From: Lethocerus indicus
Taxonomy: Eukaryota > Arthropoda > Insecta > Hemiptera > Belostomatidae
DNA length: 64,000 nucleotides
Assembly (NCBI GenBank): GCA_019843655.1
Contig: JACDQD010000006.1
Span: 14,340,246-14,404,245 of the forward strand
Direction: 5' to 3'
The translations under genes were made by a program, and so were the position numbers. Numbering within the stretch: position 1 is the first letter of the stretch; each line of letters starts with the position of its first letter. Below, piece after piece: positions 12,701-26,584 of this stretch. A model generated the notes under the pieces. The model searched no databases. It was not told where the DNA came from and saw only the letters and a list, made by a program, of their open reading frames with translations.

Positions 12701-15700
12701 GAGGGATAAAAAAATATATTATTTATTACGAAATAAAGATTATTTTCACGATATAAATCTATAGTTTTTTCTGCCATATTTTATATGGCTTTTGAACCAA
12801 TTCAGTTTTTCCAATCGCAACGCATTAAATATAACCAGATATATTATGAATCATTGAACAATATTTCAGGGGGCTGAGCTTTATTATCGTGTTCAGTTGT
12901 GACAAAAAGCCGGTTTAAAATTACGGCACAGTTGTGCGGGTAAATCACCTGTACAGTTGTGCTACAAGTTTTTGGGATTTGTTCGAGATAGTCACACGCA
13001 TATTATTCGGACAAATGAAATAGTAGCAATCTCATAATATTATTCATTGTTGAAAGTGCTAGGAGTAGTAGTTATCCTGAAGGGGGACAGTCCAACACAT
13101 TTCGTAGATGGGGGGGCCGATGTGGGCTGTAGTGCCGGTAGGTGAGAGTAGCCCCCTGAAGCTTAGGCCGGTTGTTTATCATATAAACATTACTGACACG
13201 GACTCCTGAATTTATTCAGTCTGACTCGTAAATCTTCTTACTCGCGCGGCCTCCGCTGATTTAAATTTAAGATATAAGTGGATGGAAAGGGAGGGAGGCC
13301 GCCGCTCCCACCCCCCTCCACACCCGAACCGTCGCCATTTTTCCTATTGTCGTATTTTTGAATTTAAAAAGAAAAATATGAAAACGGCGCTAGAGACAGG
13401 AAAACTGATAAATAAGACTTTAATGAACTCCCATATATTGCGCTTTTTATTACTTCGTTGTCGCATTGTCTGTTTTCGTATGCAGCTCGTATTTAATACA
13501 CCAGCAACGGAAGCGGTAAACAATTCCAAGCGATACCGGTTGTCCACAGACTGTTTAGAAATAAAATGTTATTCATATGTGAAAACTTTAAAAATTCTAT
13601 ATGCTGTTTCGAAACACCATCTTACCTTGCAGTTCTTAGATATTGCGAGAACTATGCCACCAGAAGAATTATGCCACATTTAAACGATTATTACCGTCAA
13701 ACGTTTATTGTTCAGAAAAAAGGGAATTTATCGCGTACTCCAATTTATTGCGTTTTATTCCGACCCAAACCGGAAACCAATATATTAAGCATAATTTCTT
13801 ATTATGATATTCATCAGTTATACCATGCGGGTTTCTTTATGTAGGGTATTTTTATTGATTTGATTTTGGGCCCGTTTTTCTTTTCTTTACCGTTTTGGTT
13901 TTATAGAACCCTGCGAATTCGGGAGGTTCCTCAAGTTCCACGCCTAGAGGTCACTTTGCGGCATTTCGCAGGCGGCGATTGATTGAAGTTTTCTTAATTC
14001 GGGGGTCGCGTGTTACTGACAAATTGAGATTGGTAATAACGCGTAATCAACTCTGGACTAGAAGAGATTGAAGATTGCATTTCTGAGTTGAGCGGAAGTG
14101 GGCGAAACACGTTTTGGTGGCTGGAAAAAAGGCGAGAGTTTTATAAGGGAATCCGTTCGAGGCGGCTAATTCGCTAACAGGGCACTTTGCAAAACGTTAG
14201 CGAGTCTGGGAAATAACACCTATTTTTGAACGGTATCGTTACGGACAATCTCTTTAAAAACATTCAAAATTATACCATTCAAAATCTTCTGTCTAATTTA
14301 AAACCGAGGCATCGCGGGATTGAAGTTGAATCGGTTGAATTAAAGTACTAAAGCTTTTAACCGGGCTGTAGATGAATAGATCAAATCTCATTAATGAAAT
14401 CATACCAGTGTCACAACACTGTTTGGAAATCTGAGCCAGTCTTCAATTAGGTTAATACACTGTCCTACACAAAAATCTTAGTCCTATTTCCCAATTTAAA
14501 TGTTAAATTTATGTTTAAAATTGTTAATTTCTTGAGTAAATGGTTGGCGTTCGTTCTATATTAGGTGCGAAAGATCTTATTAATACTCTATATCCGTTGA
14601 CCGTTCGTACACTAATCTCATCAGTTAATCAGTCAGTGAATTTTACTACCGTTCAACCTTTTTTGAAAACTAATTTCCCGCTTCGACTAATCTCATGCCC
14701 ATTATCTCTATTGGGCTGTGAACTGAAAATATATAGGGGAATGAAAGTTGTATTTAATTTATTTCTGAGAGTTCAATGCAGTCGGGATGACGTGCAAATC
14801 GGAATGGGAAATAAAAATGCTGGCCGAAAAATTTGTCCCGACCGCGTTTTAAATTATCAGCGCTGGTCATTCAGATTGACGGAGCGCGGAGCGTCATTTG
14901 CCGCCGCCGCCGCCGCGGTCCATATTCATGAGTCTCCCGGGCTATCAAAACCGTTCCCTATCCTCATTTTGTAATTAAAAACTACCTTCCGCGGGGGCGA
15001 CCCCTCCGTGGCGCGTAATTATTATTAAATAACGGGCGGAAATTTTTATTGAATATTCTCGACCGCGGGAGAATTAGTGAGCGTTGAATTATGAATAATT
15101 TTGCATTCGTTTAAAAAATAAAAAGAAGACCATAAAGATTTTAGACCGGGGCAATTAAAATAGGAAATTTTCAGTTTGTTTTCGAACGTTAATTACCCGT
15201 CTTTCGGCTGGTATTATACGGTATATTAGTGAATAAATTAAACTTTGTTTCCTAATTGTAACTAAACGTCCAGAAATAGTGTCCTCATATTTTCACAGGA
15301 TATTGATATAAGCGTTGTTTGAAAATTATTGGTTAAATGAGATGGCTTATATTTCCCCATGTACAACTTACAAATGTCTAACCCAAAAATACAAATTACA
15401 TTTATTCAACGCTAATGTACTGCCAGATTAAAACATTCGTGTAAACTCCAAAATAAGGTTTCCCCATATTTCATACTTCCGGTTGGAACTTTACGAAGTC
15501 CTTTGGTATGATTGAGGTTTCTCCTTTCTGCACGTATTTGCCCAGCGCTTCCATATCTGTATGACCCGATCGTTCCCTTTAAGTGAATTAATCCGGAATA
15601 TCCAGCAAATAATGCCGGCATCGAACGGTGTATGCGGTTATTCACCCTTTCTCGTCAATATTTACTTCCAAGTGGCCGGTCAGTTGCCAACTGTCAATAC

Positions 15701-18700
15701 TGAATTTGGAGCCTTGCCAAATATAAACAGAGAGAGAGAGGGACAGAGAAAGATGAAAGCCCAAAGCCCTACTAATGTCGGAAACTATCAGTCAGTACTG
15801 TATTTTCTTTAACTAAAACTTTGCCGACGAATGTACCTCACAGAGTGTAATTTCACCGTCATACTTAATTCCAGTAGTCCATTATTGTACGCGCATCGCT
15901 GCTCAAAATTGGCTTTAAATTACCATCCTTCGCTCGTATATCGTGTAATGCATTCCTATTTCACTCTGAAATAGGTTAGCCTCGCAGAAATTATCTACTA
16001 GGTTTACAGCATCATGTTGAACACTACAGAGATTACTTCTCATTTTGATATCAACAACGTCAAGTTTTGTTAGTTTCATGAATTATTTTTGTACAATCTA
16101 TGAAGGAATTATTACGGAATTTGAACGTTTAAAAGATTATCAATTGAAAGTAGATATCTTCTTTTTAGAACATCCAGTTAGTTTCTGAATTATGAATAAA
16201 TTAATTGTTTAGTATATATAGAAGTACAACAAATATATATCCACAACTGTGGAGGTTTAGTTGCGTTATGCGATGAGGCGGTCTCATATTTGATTCCCGG
16301 GCTAAATTATGCCAGTTTACACTGATTACGGGATGGTGTTAACGCTAACTGAAATCGAGCCAGCTTCCTCACAAATTATTGTAACAATAGTTTCATCTAT
16401 ACGGATTTCGTTTAATACAGCTCCTTCAGTCCGCGAACTTGAAACTCTGAGGTATAATAAATTTCAATCCAGAGGAATACAGTCGAGATTTTCGTGTGTG
16501 TTCTGGAAGTTTAGATAACAGGAAGGGTTTTCAGTAACCGATTTCACCCAGGCCAGTAAAATATTGTTGAAATTTATATTGCACGGAAAATAGTATAGCG
16601 TGTTAAGCTTGCTCTGTTAATTGCGTCCGTGTGCGGGAGTATGTGCGGTCGGCGGTTGACCAATATTGGCGAATATACCGCAGCAAGTCCGATTGGGTAC
16701 AAAAATATTGACCTAGATGTATATTTTATGTTGAATACGTTTCTGTATACAAAAATAACGGCTATTGTGGGCAAGCAATTTAAATGAACTACTTGAAGTG
16801 GTGTTATAAAAAATTATTAGTGTAAGACCGTTTAAATACAGTCATTTCTATTGTATAAGCAATATTCATTGACATTCACATTAGAGACAGTAAACGAATA
16901 TCGCTTAAATTTGCAGAATCAAAGTTTCAATTAGTAGTGATAAATAGGAATAATTAGGAGTAAGATTCTCTGCATTTGAAATATACTTTCCATTACGAAG
17001 ATTGAGTGGGCAGTCTTTAAGCGTGTGGTATTTTCAATTAATAACTTCATGCCAGTGATATTTCAGTGTACACAAAAAGAGATATGTTGTCCCCACATGT
17101 GGCGGTCTTTCGTGTGGCCCAATTTCTCAGAAAAACTTTTCCGCCCCGACAAAAGGAAAACAATTTAAAACTTACTTGACGCTTCTCCATTCAGTCGTTC
17201 ATGAGAGATTTCGGAACACCCGAATAGGGGCAATCTCGCACAAAACCACAGCCACCCCCAAATTCACACACGTATTGAAACGTCCCCTTTAAATGAGGTG
17301 TTAGTTTTGATTCCATTTTTTTTATTTAAGATCATCGAATTTCTACTTACGGGAGGAAAACGAAGATCGAAGAAATTATGAATTTTCAAACACAACCTAC
17401 GAAACTATCCCAAACTAACAGTAAGCTTAAATCGTCACTCTTGTCCGAACACTTTTGATAAACAATAGCGAACAAAATTTACATATTTTATATTATTTTT
17501 ATCAACACTCTTTTATTGTTTTCCAATCCCTCCACCGAGATATTCTAATATATAATGAAAATCCAACGGTATCTTATTGAGTTCGAGAAGCGCGTGACCT
17601 GTTTATTGAATAGCCCAAATCCTGAGGCCGTGAGATTTCATCGGGAAGTGGATAGAGGTCGAACTACTACTAGGCCGTGTACGGGGGCCTAAAGCCAACT
17701 TATCAACTTATAAAAATACATGAGCCCCTTTATCCTCCCCCTTCATACACGGTATTGCCAATAGGCCGACGTTTTCGTCCGACAAATTTCCACCGATGCA
17801 TATACAAACAAGGTCTACCTGAAGGTAGATTCAATAGTAGCGGTAGGGTTATAAAGTAAAAAAGTGTAAGTTCTTTTAGCTATTCTTTATCAAAAATGTA
17901 TTCCCTAGTTCACAGACTCGAGCGGAGCCAATGCAAGCTCAATGTTAGTTTGGATTACATGTTTGGTGGTCTTCGAGTGTTGTAAATACTATAGTTTTTT
18001 TTTTAATTTCCGGTTTCCTCTCGGTTTCCTCGCGGTGAGTCGCTCGGGCATATTGGGCATACAGTCTCCTATCACGCTGAATTGTGTATTATTTAACGGA
18101 TCTTATTGAGGGTTATTTTATAATTTCGGATGGCTTGCATGTCTGTATTTTAGATAGTTCTACAAAGAGTTGATGACTATTTGGAGTACTTCACGAGTTT
18201 TAAATTGGGAATACTTCGTTCTCCAATTAGAATTTTTATTTTTAACTCTGTCGCAAATTTTAATTTCAAGGTTCTATGTCATAAAATTGAAAACCGGCAC
18301 GAATCGCAAATGCACTAATTCAGTTCCGCTGATTACTAATAAACTTCTCTTGCCGGCACTGACAATACCCTCCTTCAAACATAATTCCTGTGGTTGAAGT
18401 GAATAAAAAATATGACATCTTCGGGACACTTCCAATCGCCGTAAAAATAGTTTGTGTCTTTGCATTTCCTCGCAGAGAGTCCCTGGGTTGCAATCATTTT
18501 TAGGAAAAATAAAATTTTACTACCCCCCCGGGGAAGGACCTAATATATTCGTCAGTAAACCCGGAACTTACTGTAAGTCGATTTCGTTGTAAAACCCTGG
18601 TTTTTTTCCTCTTCCCGTGTCCCTTCCTTGGTCACACGGTCGGTGCTTTTATACCTACTTTGTCCGTCGTGGCTTTTATGTTGAGGAACACGTTTCTGCA

Positions 18701-21700
18701 GATTTCTTTGTTTCCACACTCCCGTGCAACATTGAATTTAAAATTTTATCTTCAATAGCGCAACAGACATGTACGTTTAATTAGAATTATTTAAATATCT
18801 ATTTATTCTTATTTATTCAAGTAGGCATATAAAAGAAATTTAGTTATAGGACTTCATGGCAACTGTTTCAGGAATTGTTTTCTTTCTCCCAGGGAATTCG
18901 ATAGAAGCGATTTTTCCCACGGTTCGGAATAGAAGCCCCCGTATAACACATTTTTCTGGAAAAATTTCCGGAAAGAACGATTCATGAGGCCTCTGAAACC
19001 ACAGGTGACTTCGGAGTTCACCTTAACTTGCTCTCTTTTACCTTTAGAGGAGAAAGAGAAAGAGAAGAATAGCGCTCAAGAATATTCAAGAAAAGCAACT
19101 ATCAAAGTGAATAGTATTAATTTGTGCAGACCCTCCTGTTTTAACCTGCTTCTCTTTTTCTTTTAAACTTCTTTATTAAATTACTCTAAACTTCAGGATG
19201 AATCTAAAGCTGTATTTTTTATACATTTCTTACTCGTTTAAAGGCACAAATCTCTTTTAATTAATGTTACCTCGGTTCGTTCTATATATCCTGTATACAA
19301 TTTACAGGCTAAATTGATTCGGCGGTTTACCTACTTGGGTGCGCTTTCTTCTATGTTATAGCAACAACAACGTCGTTAACTCTCGTGGGAGGTGAGCGCT
19401 GGCTGACAGGAGTTTGCACTTTCAATTTACAATCAGGGCCGGACAAATAGCGGTTTGCCCAATAGCAGAGGGGAGGGAGGGGCCCCGTGGAAATTGCGAT
19501 GGGATTTAATATTAACTTAGTCTCATGACGGGTCATTGTTTCCCTGATGTTCATGGAGACCGCCCAGTATGTAGTCACCGATCCCACTGCAATTTCTCTA
19601 GTGCGTTTGCATGTTCCAACCTTGCGGTTTCGATATTGGGGCGCCGATGGATATTCTGAATAAGTGAGCCCGCGATGAACAACAGGCAAATGATCCTGTC
19701 GTTTTATGCATGACTGAAATATTCCCAGTGAATATTTCCGATGAAATTGTTTTCAATCTCGTGGCTCCGGATCAATATTCGAAACCTCCCTTCATTTTAA
19801 ACACTAATCCACTTCCAGAATTCCCTCAAACGCTCGCTGTAAATAAAATAGAAATAATAAAAGGGGGAGAATTAGGGGCGATATTCGAGGGCGGCGGTTG
19901 GACCAATTAACATATATCGTGACGGCTTTGAACATTCGGTACTCTCGGTACGGTTGGCGTGATCGAATTTTTGTAAATCTTCGACCAGCGCTAAATTCGG
20001 TACCGCGGCATTTAAAAGTAAGGCGCGGTATTTGCTCCGCGGTACCGGTCCGATAGCGTCCACGCACCACCCGACAACCGTGCGTGAGCGCCATTTGGCT
20101 CAGGAATCTTTAACCACATACTAATTCTTATTATATTATTCGAGCCTGTTTATTTGCCCGGGAACGTTATCGCCCTTATATTTGTTATTACACCGGCCAA
20201 TTATTTCTCACTTACTCTCTGCGGCCGCCTCGTTTCGGCCGTTTACATTCTTAAACCGTTCTCCCTGTCACACGCAGCTGTTTCTGAGAAAACTGGAAAG
20301 TTACTCCACCGTGTGAACGTGGCTCGCGCGTTCTTTAACACGACTTTCGCATTAACGCATGCATTACGGTTGAACGACTGTTATTGAGACATTAAAAACC
20401 ACTTCTTTTGTCGAATAATAAAAATGACCCATATAAAATGTCTCATTTTGGCGAGCTTGATAACCATTAATATTTAATGTTGAAAAAATAGGTTTTTTCG
20501 AAAAAAAACCGGGTTTTTGAACATTTATTAGGCTGTTAAAACTAAATCGATCCTTTCTAAATTTGCTTATAAATATCTCTTTGTGACATCCTTGCCAGAT
20601 AGAAAATCAGGGTTGATTGCGGAGCCTATTTCCAAAATGTATAAATCTATGGACCTTGAGTTGCTGGAGATGACTCTCGATACTACGAAAGACAGTTATT
20701 TACCAGCTAGTGATAATTGTTAGACGGCATTCTCTTACGTTGTAAAAAATTGAAACCTGTCAAGTGGAGGTCACTGGAATAAACTTAAGCTGAATATAAA
20801 ATCTAGTAATCTTAAAATTAATGTAAGTTTAAGTTTTATGTTGTTACTTGTGGGATGGCTATTTTATTAGATAAGCGGGCATTGCACTGGTGTTGGGAAA
20901 CCCGAGGGGTGGAGGGAAAGGAATCGTAGTGTCGACAAAGCAGTCGGGGCAATATATCAGAAAGACAAAACGGGTAGGAGCTACCCGCCCAACAGTTTAC
21001 CAAATTGTGTCAAACGCTATCTCCAACTGTAATAAATCATCAAGCAAAGTACGCAGAAATCCCTCCCCCCCCCTCAGTTTATACTAGTTCATCAACAAGT
21101 TCCTTCAATCCCGACCTTGCGGGGTAAGCCCGATATCGGTACTCAACGGCGGGACTAATATGCGCAGGCGATCCGTCCCAACCACTGTTGGGGGGATTTC
21201 AACCGGGAGACCCATCAATATGTATTAGTAGGGCTATTCTATTCTGAGACGATGCACTGCACAACTCAGCCAGCCATTTCGGTCGCTACCGAAGATGGTA
21301 CGAAATAGTCCCGGTTAAGGAAACTGTTAACCTTTCAAGCATCTATTCTACGTAAAATTCTTTCAACCTTGAGTCGTACAGAGTTTCCCGGGATATTAAG
21401 CTAATTAATCGTAATATCTTTTAACCTCGATAGAATTTTCGTGCTGTGTGCTTTCCTTTCAATTTTACCTTCTAACCCAGCGAAATTCACTTTGCATGTA
21501 GTAGTGGGTACCAAAGTAGAATATTAGGTTCCAAAACGGGATTTTACATTAATTTACGCTGCGGTATAATATTTTAACTTTTGCAATTAAGATTCATAAT
21601 TATAATTTTGTAATTCTGCGTCGACAATATGAATCACTGCTATAACCAAAGTATAACAAGATGAAATTAAACAAATATCTCCAATAATAATGTTTGTCAT

Positions 21701-22384
21701 CAACCAGAAGTCGCGTTTTAACAACTTGGCGTTTAAGGCCAGAGAACAGCGGGAAGAAAGTCACCGAACGAGAATTGAATGTAAATGGGATCAAATTTTC
21801 GATTTCCGGGTTTTGTACGAGTTCATGCGATCTTGTGTTCCATATTGCTCAGAACCAAAATTATATTCAAACAATATAAACATTTATATGTAATTACGCT
21901 ATGTAATTACAAGGGTGTCGCTGCTGAAACGAAGGGTGATAATAATTATTCGGCGATTTCCAATAAATCGAATTAATTAATGGATTAATGAAGTGAATTT
22001 AAAACGTCTACATATAGGGATACTTGAGGGAAAATGTCTGTTAGTAGCTCATTTATAATATAAAATATTAGTGTAATGATCAGAGATAAATCCTACTAAT
22101 ATTTAAAGCTATAACTAAGCCATACAGTAACATCCTCCATGTAACAGCCTGCATGCATGTAAGATCGAATTAGCTTTTGTTATATCTGATCACTTCAATG
22201 GGGTTTTTCTTCAACCCTGACTCAGTAGGAATGAAGCATCTTTTCGTGATTTCTATTATTCATTTATTTCTACTCCAAATAATTGCCATTTATTCGAATT
22301 CTATAAAATCTATACTTTTCACGGAGATAATTGTGGCTGCCAAAGGAATGGAGACGAATTAATTTTTTTGTTCAAGGTTTTATT
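9725..22384. other. Large non-coding stretch, no gene recognised
   Basis: About 12.7 kb has no supported exon and no copy of the fold-back family. AT-rich DNA (especially 10,090-12,120) alternates with GC-richer blocks around 13,080-13,330, 14,830-15,070, 19,380-19,690 and 19,890-20,350. A (GCC)5 tract lies near 14,898. The reading frames found here (the longest is 144 codons at 14540-14974) are low-complexity or atypical and match no family I know. The composition fits a long intron or a regulatory intergenic region. Confidence 0.55.
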
Positions 22385-22405
22385 GAGAGAGAGAGAGAGA
22401 GAGAG
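22385..22405. repeat. (GA)10 microsatellite
   Basis: About ten GA dinucleotides are followed by a moderately GC-rich block to about 22,650. The nearby 110-codon frame starting at 22331 includes the repeat as Arg-Glu repeats and is not considered a gene. Confidence 0.93.
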
Positions 22406-24001
22406 GAGGTAAAACGTGGCTCCTGTTTTTCTGCGGTGGGAGGGAGCGCGAGAGCCCCCCTGCCAAGGTCTGAAAGGGCCGAAAAACAATTACTTGGCCT
22501 TAAAGAAAATTTCTTGTGTATTATTCCTGGGGCCATTGTCGGTCCTAACCGTTCGATAAGAACATCTCGAAATTATTCCCGCCAGATTGGAACCGGCAAT
22601 CCGAATATAAACTTCGTCCACGGAAAACTTTATCTTGTGGTCAGTAAAAAACAACGAAAATGATAGAAAGAAAATGAAAAAAGAAGGTAACTAATACTCA
22701 TGAGCTAATTGGCTTCGTCCTTTAGGTAAACTTTGTTTTTTGGGATTCATTCGTTTTTTAATGATTTTACCTTCTGTTTACAAGTAACATTTATTATACT
22801 GTAACTCCGTAAGTAGTTTACTAACACAAACTTTAGAAACTACTTATCTCTTAAATATCTTAAAAAAGGCTAAGACGGACTGCATGAAGCAAATATTATC
22901 CCGGAGAAAAATAAGTATCAAAGTTATATGAAGGAAGGAAAATAATATTTATTTATTTTTTGTAAAATTAAAGCTAAATAATTCCTTAAAAGATGATAAT
23001 TACGAATAATGAAAAATTCATAATCCTCATCTCATATGTCACTAAATATTTAAAATACAAATGCCGGAAATAAAAAAAATTCCTGTATGAGATTGATTTC
23101 CGAATAAATTCTCGCAATAAATTTATATTTAATTGTTTCCGTATACATGTATAATGTTCTTATTTGTTGGAATGATGAAATTTGTTCCCGCAGTAATGAT
23201 ATATTTGCGGTGTTTTCTTGCAAAAGGATACAAATTTGCGGGTGTAATCTCATGTTTTTCAACGCAGACTGTACATTCATCAGCACTGATTGGTATCAAA
23301 GTTGAAATTAATTAACGTACTTTTCATTCCATACCCGATATGTCGAAGCTGCTTTTGAAAAAAACAGGATGTATAATTGAAATTCGTTCGTTTATGATGT
23401 TATTGGCCACAGAGGTGCGGCAATGGCGCGAGTGATTCCCACCCCCAAAAGAATCGATCCTCGGACATTTCCGGCCGGGGGCGATAATAACTGGCGCAGT
23501 TCAGAGGTTGGGAGCCGAAACCAGGTGTCGATGTATATAGGCCTGAAGGCACTGTATATATACACTTATTTAACAATGGTCAGCGGCCGGTTTAACAACA
23601 CCGTGAACCCTCTATTCTCTGGATGACCGTTAAGATATTCAGGCGCCCTGGGGGTGTGTCGGTGTGGGCAACTGTTATAATAATAGACGAGGTCGGTTGA
23701 CAGTGGACTAATGGCCCGGCTATCGGGTCGTTACGCACGATGCTCGCGCCCCGCACCCCCGAAACTTCACCACCCTTTCTTATGGACGGGTCATTTGCAA
23801 TACACACTAACCCCTCCGTTTTATAGAAACTATCACACTACATTACTTTCGGCCCGAAAAGAATCCATTTTTTATTGTCGGAAATAAAATTTTCCAAGAG
23901 AGTTACTACATTATTTACGAGTAGACATTTAAAGAAAAAATGTAATTCTGTGTAATTGATTGAATGCGTTGGTAAAATAACCTGTATCGGTTCGATGTAG
24001 G
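22406..24001. other. Non-coding stretch, no gene recognised
   Basis: AT-rich DNA, with a GC-richer block around 23,400-23,800. No splice-consistent exon or repeat family is recognised. Confidence 0.5.
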
Positions 24002-24430
24002 ATTTTTTTTAACTTTATTTATTGTACAATCAACTATATGCCAGTTATAGGTACAATTGCGGTTTGTTTGATTAGTTTCGCTCGTTTCACTCGATAAAGA
24101 GGCCATCCAGTGATCGTCGACTCTTGGTATGTTGATGTCATTATGGATTGTTCGGTTAGAAACATACCAGGGAGCATTAAGGATGGTGCGAAGGACTTTT
24201 GATTGAAATCTCTGGATGCGAACGATGTTGGATGTCTCGGTAGCTCTATACCGTATGTCCATGTCGGTTTGAGTATTGCTTTGTATATTGTAAGTTTCTT
24301 ACTTAAGGTCAATTTTGATGTCCGTTTTAGTAATGGCCTTAAGAGTTCAAATTTTCTGTTTAAGGCGATTCTTTTGAGCCAGGTATGGGGATTCCGTTAC
24401 GAATTTAGCAAGTATTTATATTTGTCTTCG
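24002..24430 (-). pseudogene. Jockey-type non-LTR retrotransposon, 3' remnant
   Basis: The minus strand encodes the C-terminal part of an insect jockey-clade reverse transcriptase. In one frame it reads KLTIYKAILKPTWTYGIEL. In a second frame it continues with VRIQRFQSKVLRTILNAPWY followed by a VSN-IHNDINIP stretch. These are the thumb-region motifs typical of these polymerases (YKAILKPxWTYGIxLW, then QRFQSKxLR, NAPWYV, HND). The change of frame falls near 24,240, about where the usual Leu-Trp-Gly is missing, so a small indel has broken the ORF. A stop codon also lies just upstream (near 24,405). Downstream on the element strand, AATAAATAAAG is followed by A8 near 24,003, consistent with a poly(A)-tailed 3' end. 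It is 5'-truncated as usual for non-LTR elements and is inactive. Confidence 0.85.
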
Positions 24431-26550
24431 TAACCAAAGTAATATATTGAATAAACTGAGTAAATTTGGAAAATGAGTAGAATGATAAAAATTGGGAATT
24501 ATTCGTTCTATTTTTCATAAGGTCGAAATAAAATTAAACTGTTTACGCAATAATAATCTTGCACAAACTTCAATTACACCGTTTATACCGGGAAAACGAT
24601 TGACGTTAGTCCCCCACCCCCCGCTATTGACTAATCGAGGGGAGGATTACCGAATTCCCATTACCGGCTAATTTTAAGGGCGGAAATAATTGGAAAGTAC
24701 GCGGAATTCGTCCCGCGGAGACGCTGTAAGAGGGGCTGGAGCTGGAGACAGGGGGGTTACATAGCGGAGTACGCCCAAATTGATTCCCATGCAAATTTCC
24801 CCCCGGAGTCAAATAACAGCCGAGCTTTGCACCGGAGCCCGTGCCCCAAGCGGCGCCGGGGCCATGCGAACGATTCCGATAGCTAATGGGGGAAAAACCT
24901 ACGCATGAATTTATTCTTCCACGATGCGCGATGCGAATACCACCGGGCTATGTATGAGGACTGCAGCATCCGCTAGTCGTTTACTGATAGGACAGGAAAT
25001 ATAGCTGTATACCTCTGATCCCATTGAATAATAGTACACTATTGAAAAGGTGTAAATATCGCTGAAAAATCGTTATAATCAATCCGTACACCAAAAAATA
25101 TTTCTGAGCAATATTTACAATCATAATTATATATGGATTTATATATTTATTTAAACTATCTTCATAATAGAGCCTATTGACTCATTAATCTGTAGGAGAT
25201 CAATTTTATCTGAATTCTAATGTTTTTTCCATCAATCCGTAGAAATAAATAGCGTAATGATGAAAAGGAGGAAAAACGGTGTGATTGAGATATTGTTTTG
25301 TTGTGTACAAATGTACTATCCTGGAAATTATAAATTAATTTAACACAATTACCCTTATAACATAACGTAAGGTCAAACTGATAGCCAACTGAAATAATAT
25401 TTTTGATGAAACTGCCACCGATGACCGTATCGCAAAATGGTTCTTCGACAAATCGTTTTTTATTGGGCACTAAAAACGGTACAAGAATCTCAGGGCAGTA
25501 TTGCCGTATTTACTGCCCCAACATTTATAGATGAGACGAGACAGAGGCTTATGGACCTCGTCCCAAAACATTTGAGTGACTCAATAAAAAAAAAAAAATA
25601 TCCGGCCTCCGCTTAAAGAATTCATAAAACGTCTCGATGTCCTTAAACTCGTCGTAAATTTGCTCCATAAACGTTTAAACAGCGTGAGAAAGTGGTCGGT
25701 AAAACAATCGTTAAACTTGCACTCGAGACAGTAATCTAACAGTTATCCGAGCTGAAATCAAAGTAGTTTAGAAAGACTTTTTAAGTTTATGAAATTCTGA
25801 TTTCCCTTGTACGGATCTACCTATTTAACATACTTGGCAACTACATCCTGCCCTCAATACAGTAACAGTAATCATATATATGAATATGAAATATCTTATA
25901 GATATCAGGTACTATACGAGGAATAGGGATAATGAATGAATCTATTTTAAACTGCCGCAACAATTCAAAGATTCTTACCCATATTATATACAGCTATATA
26001 ATATCATTAATTTATAGAAGAAAAAATTTAAAAATTGATTAAAATCAATACATTATATGTTCTAAAGGTTATGGGCTATATATTCTTATAGAATAGTAGG
26101 GTAGGGAATAATATCCTTTCACTAAAAGCTTGACATCATATCAGGAAATCCGTCTTGTATTGTAATTTGGGAAAATATTGGCTATTCAGTATCTCTGAAT
26201 AAGCTCAAAAAAAATAAAAGTATTTCCTGAAATAAGGAGGCGCTTTGTGAAAGCGCCCTCTTTCAACTTTACTCCAAAGAATCGTTCAATCAATCTTCTT
26301 CCTCACGTCCAAGCGCCGGACTGAAATTGAAACGGTAAATGGCGCTTCGGAATCCGGCAAAATCTGGATTTAAAAACCGAAAGCGGGGGCCGCCTTTTTT
26401 TGAGAATATAAAATCTTATATTAGCAGGTTTACGCGCGCCCTCTACGCCCTCAAAGAAATGCTCGGCCCCTAAGATATTCATGGTCTAATGCAGAAGGCG
26501 AGGAAATTGGCCCTCTTCGATGCCTTGAAATACTACCAGTGAGAACATTA

Positions 26551-26553
<3 letters not shown>
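24431..26553. other. Non-coding stretch, no gene recognised
   Basis: A GC-rich block at about 24,600-24,960 lies between AT-rich sequences. No exon with a convincing donor and acceptor pair was found, and no member of the fold-back family is present. Confidence 0.5.

Positions 26554-26582
<29 letters not shown>
26554..26582. repeat. (TA)n microsatellite
   Basis: About 14 TA dinucleotides in AT-rich DNA. Confidence 0.95.

Positions 26583-26584
<2 letters not shown>

Noticed and set aside
14540..14974. 144-codon plus-strand frame
   Set aside because: No recognisable motif, ends in an alanine run from a (GCC)n tract, and has no splice partner; likely chance in a GC-richer block.
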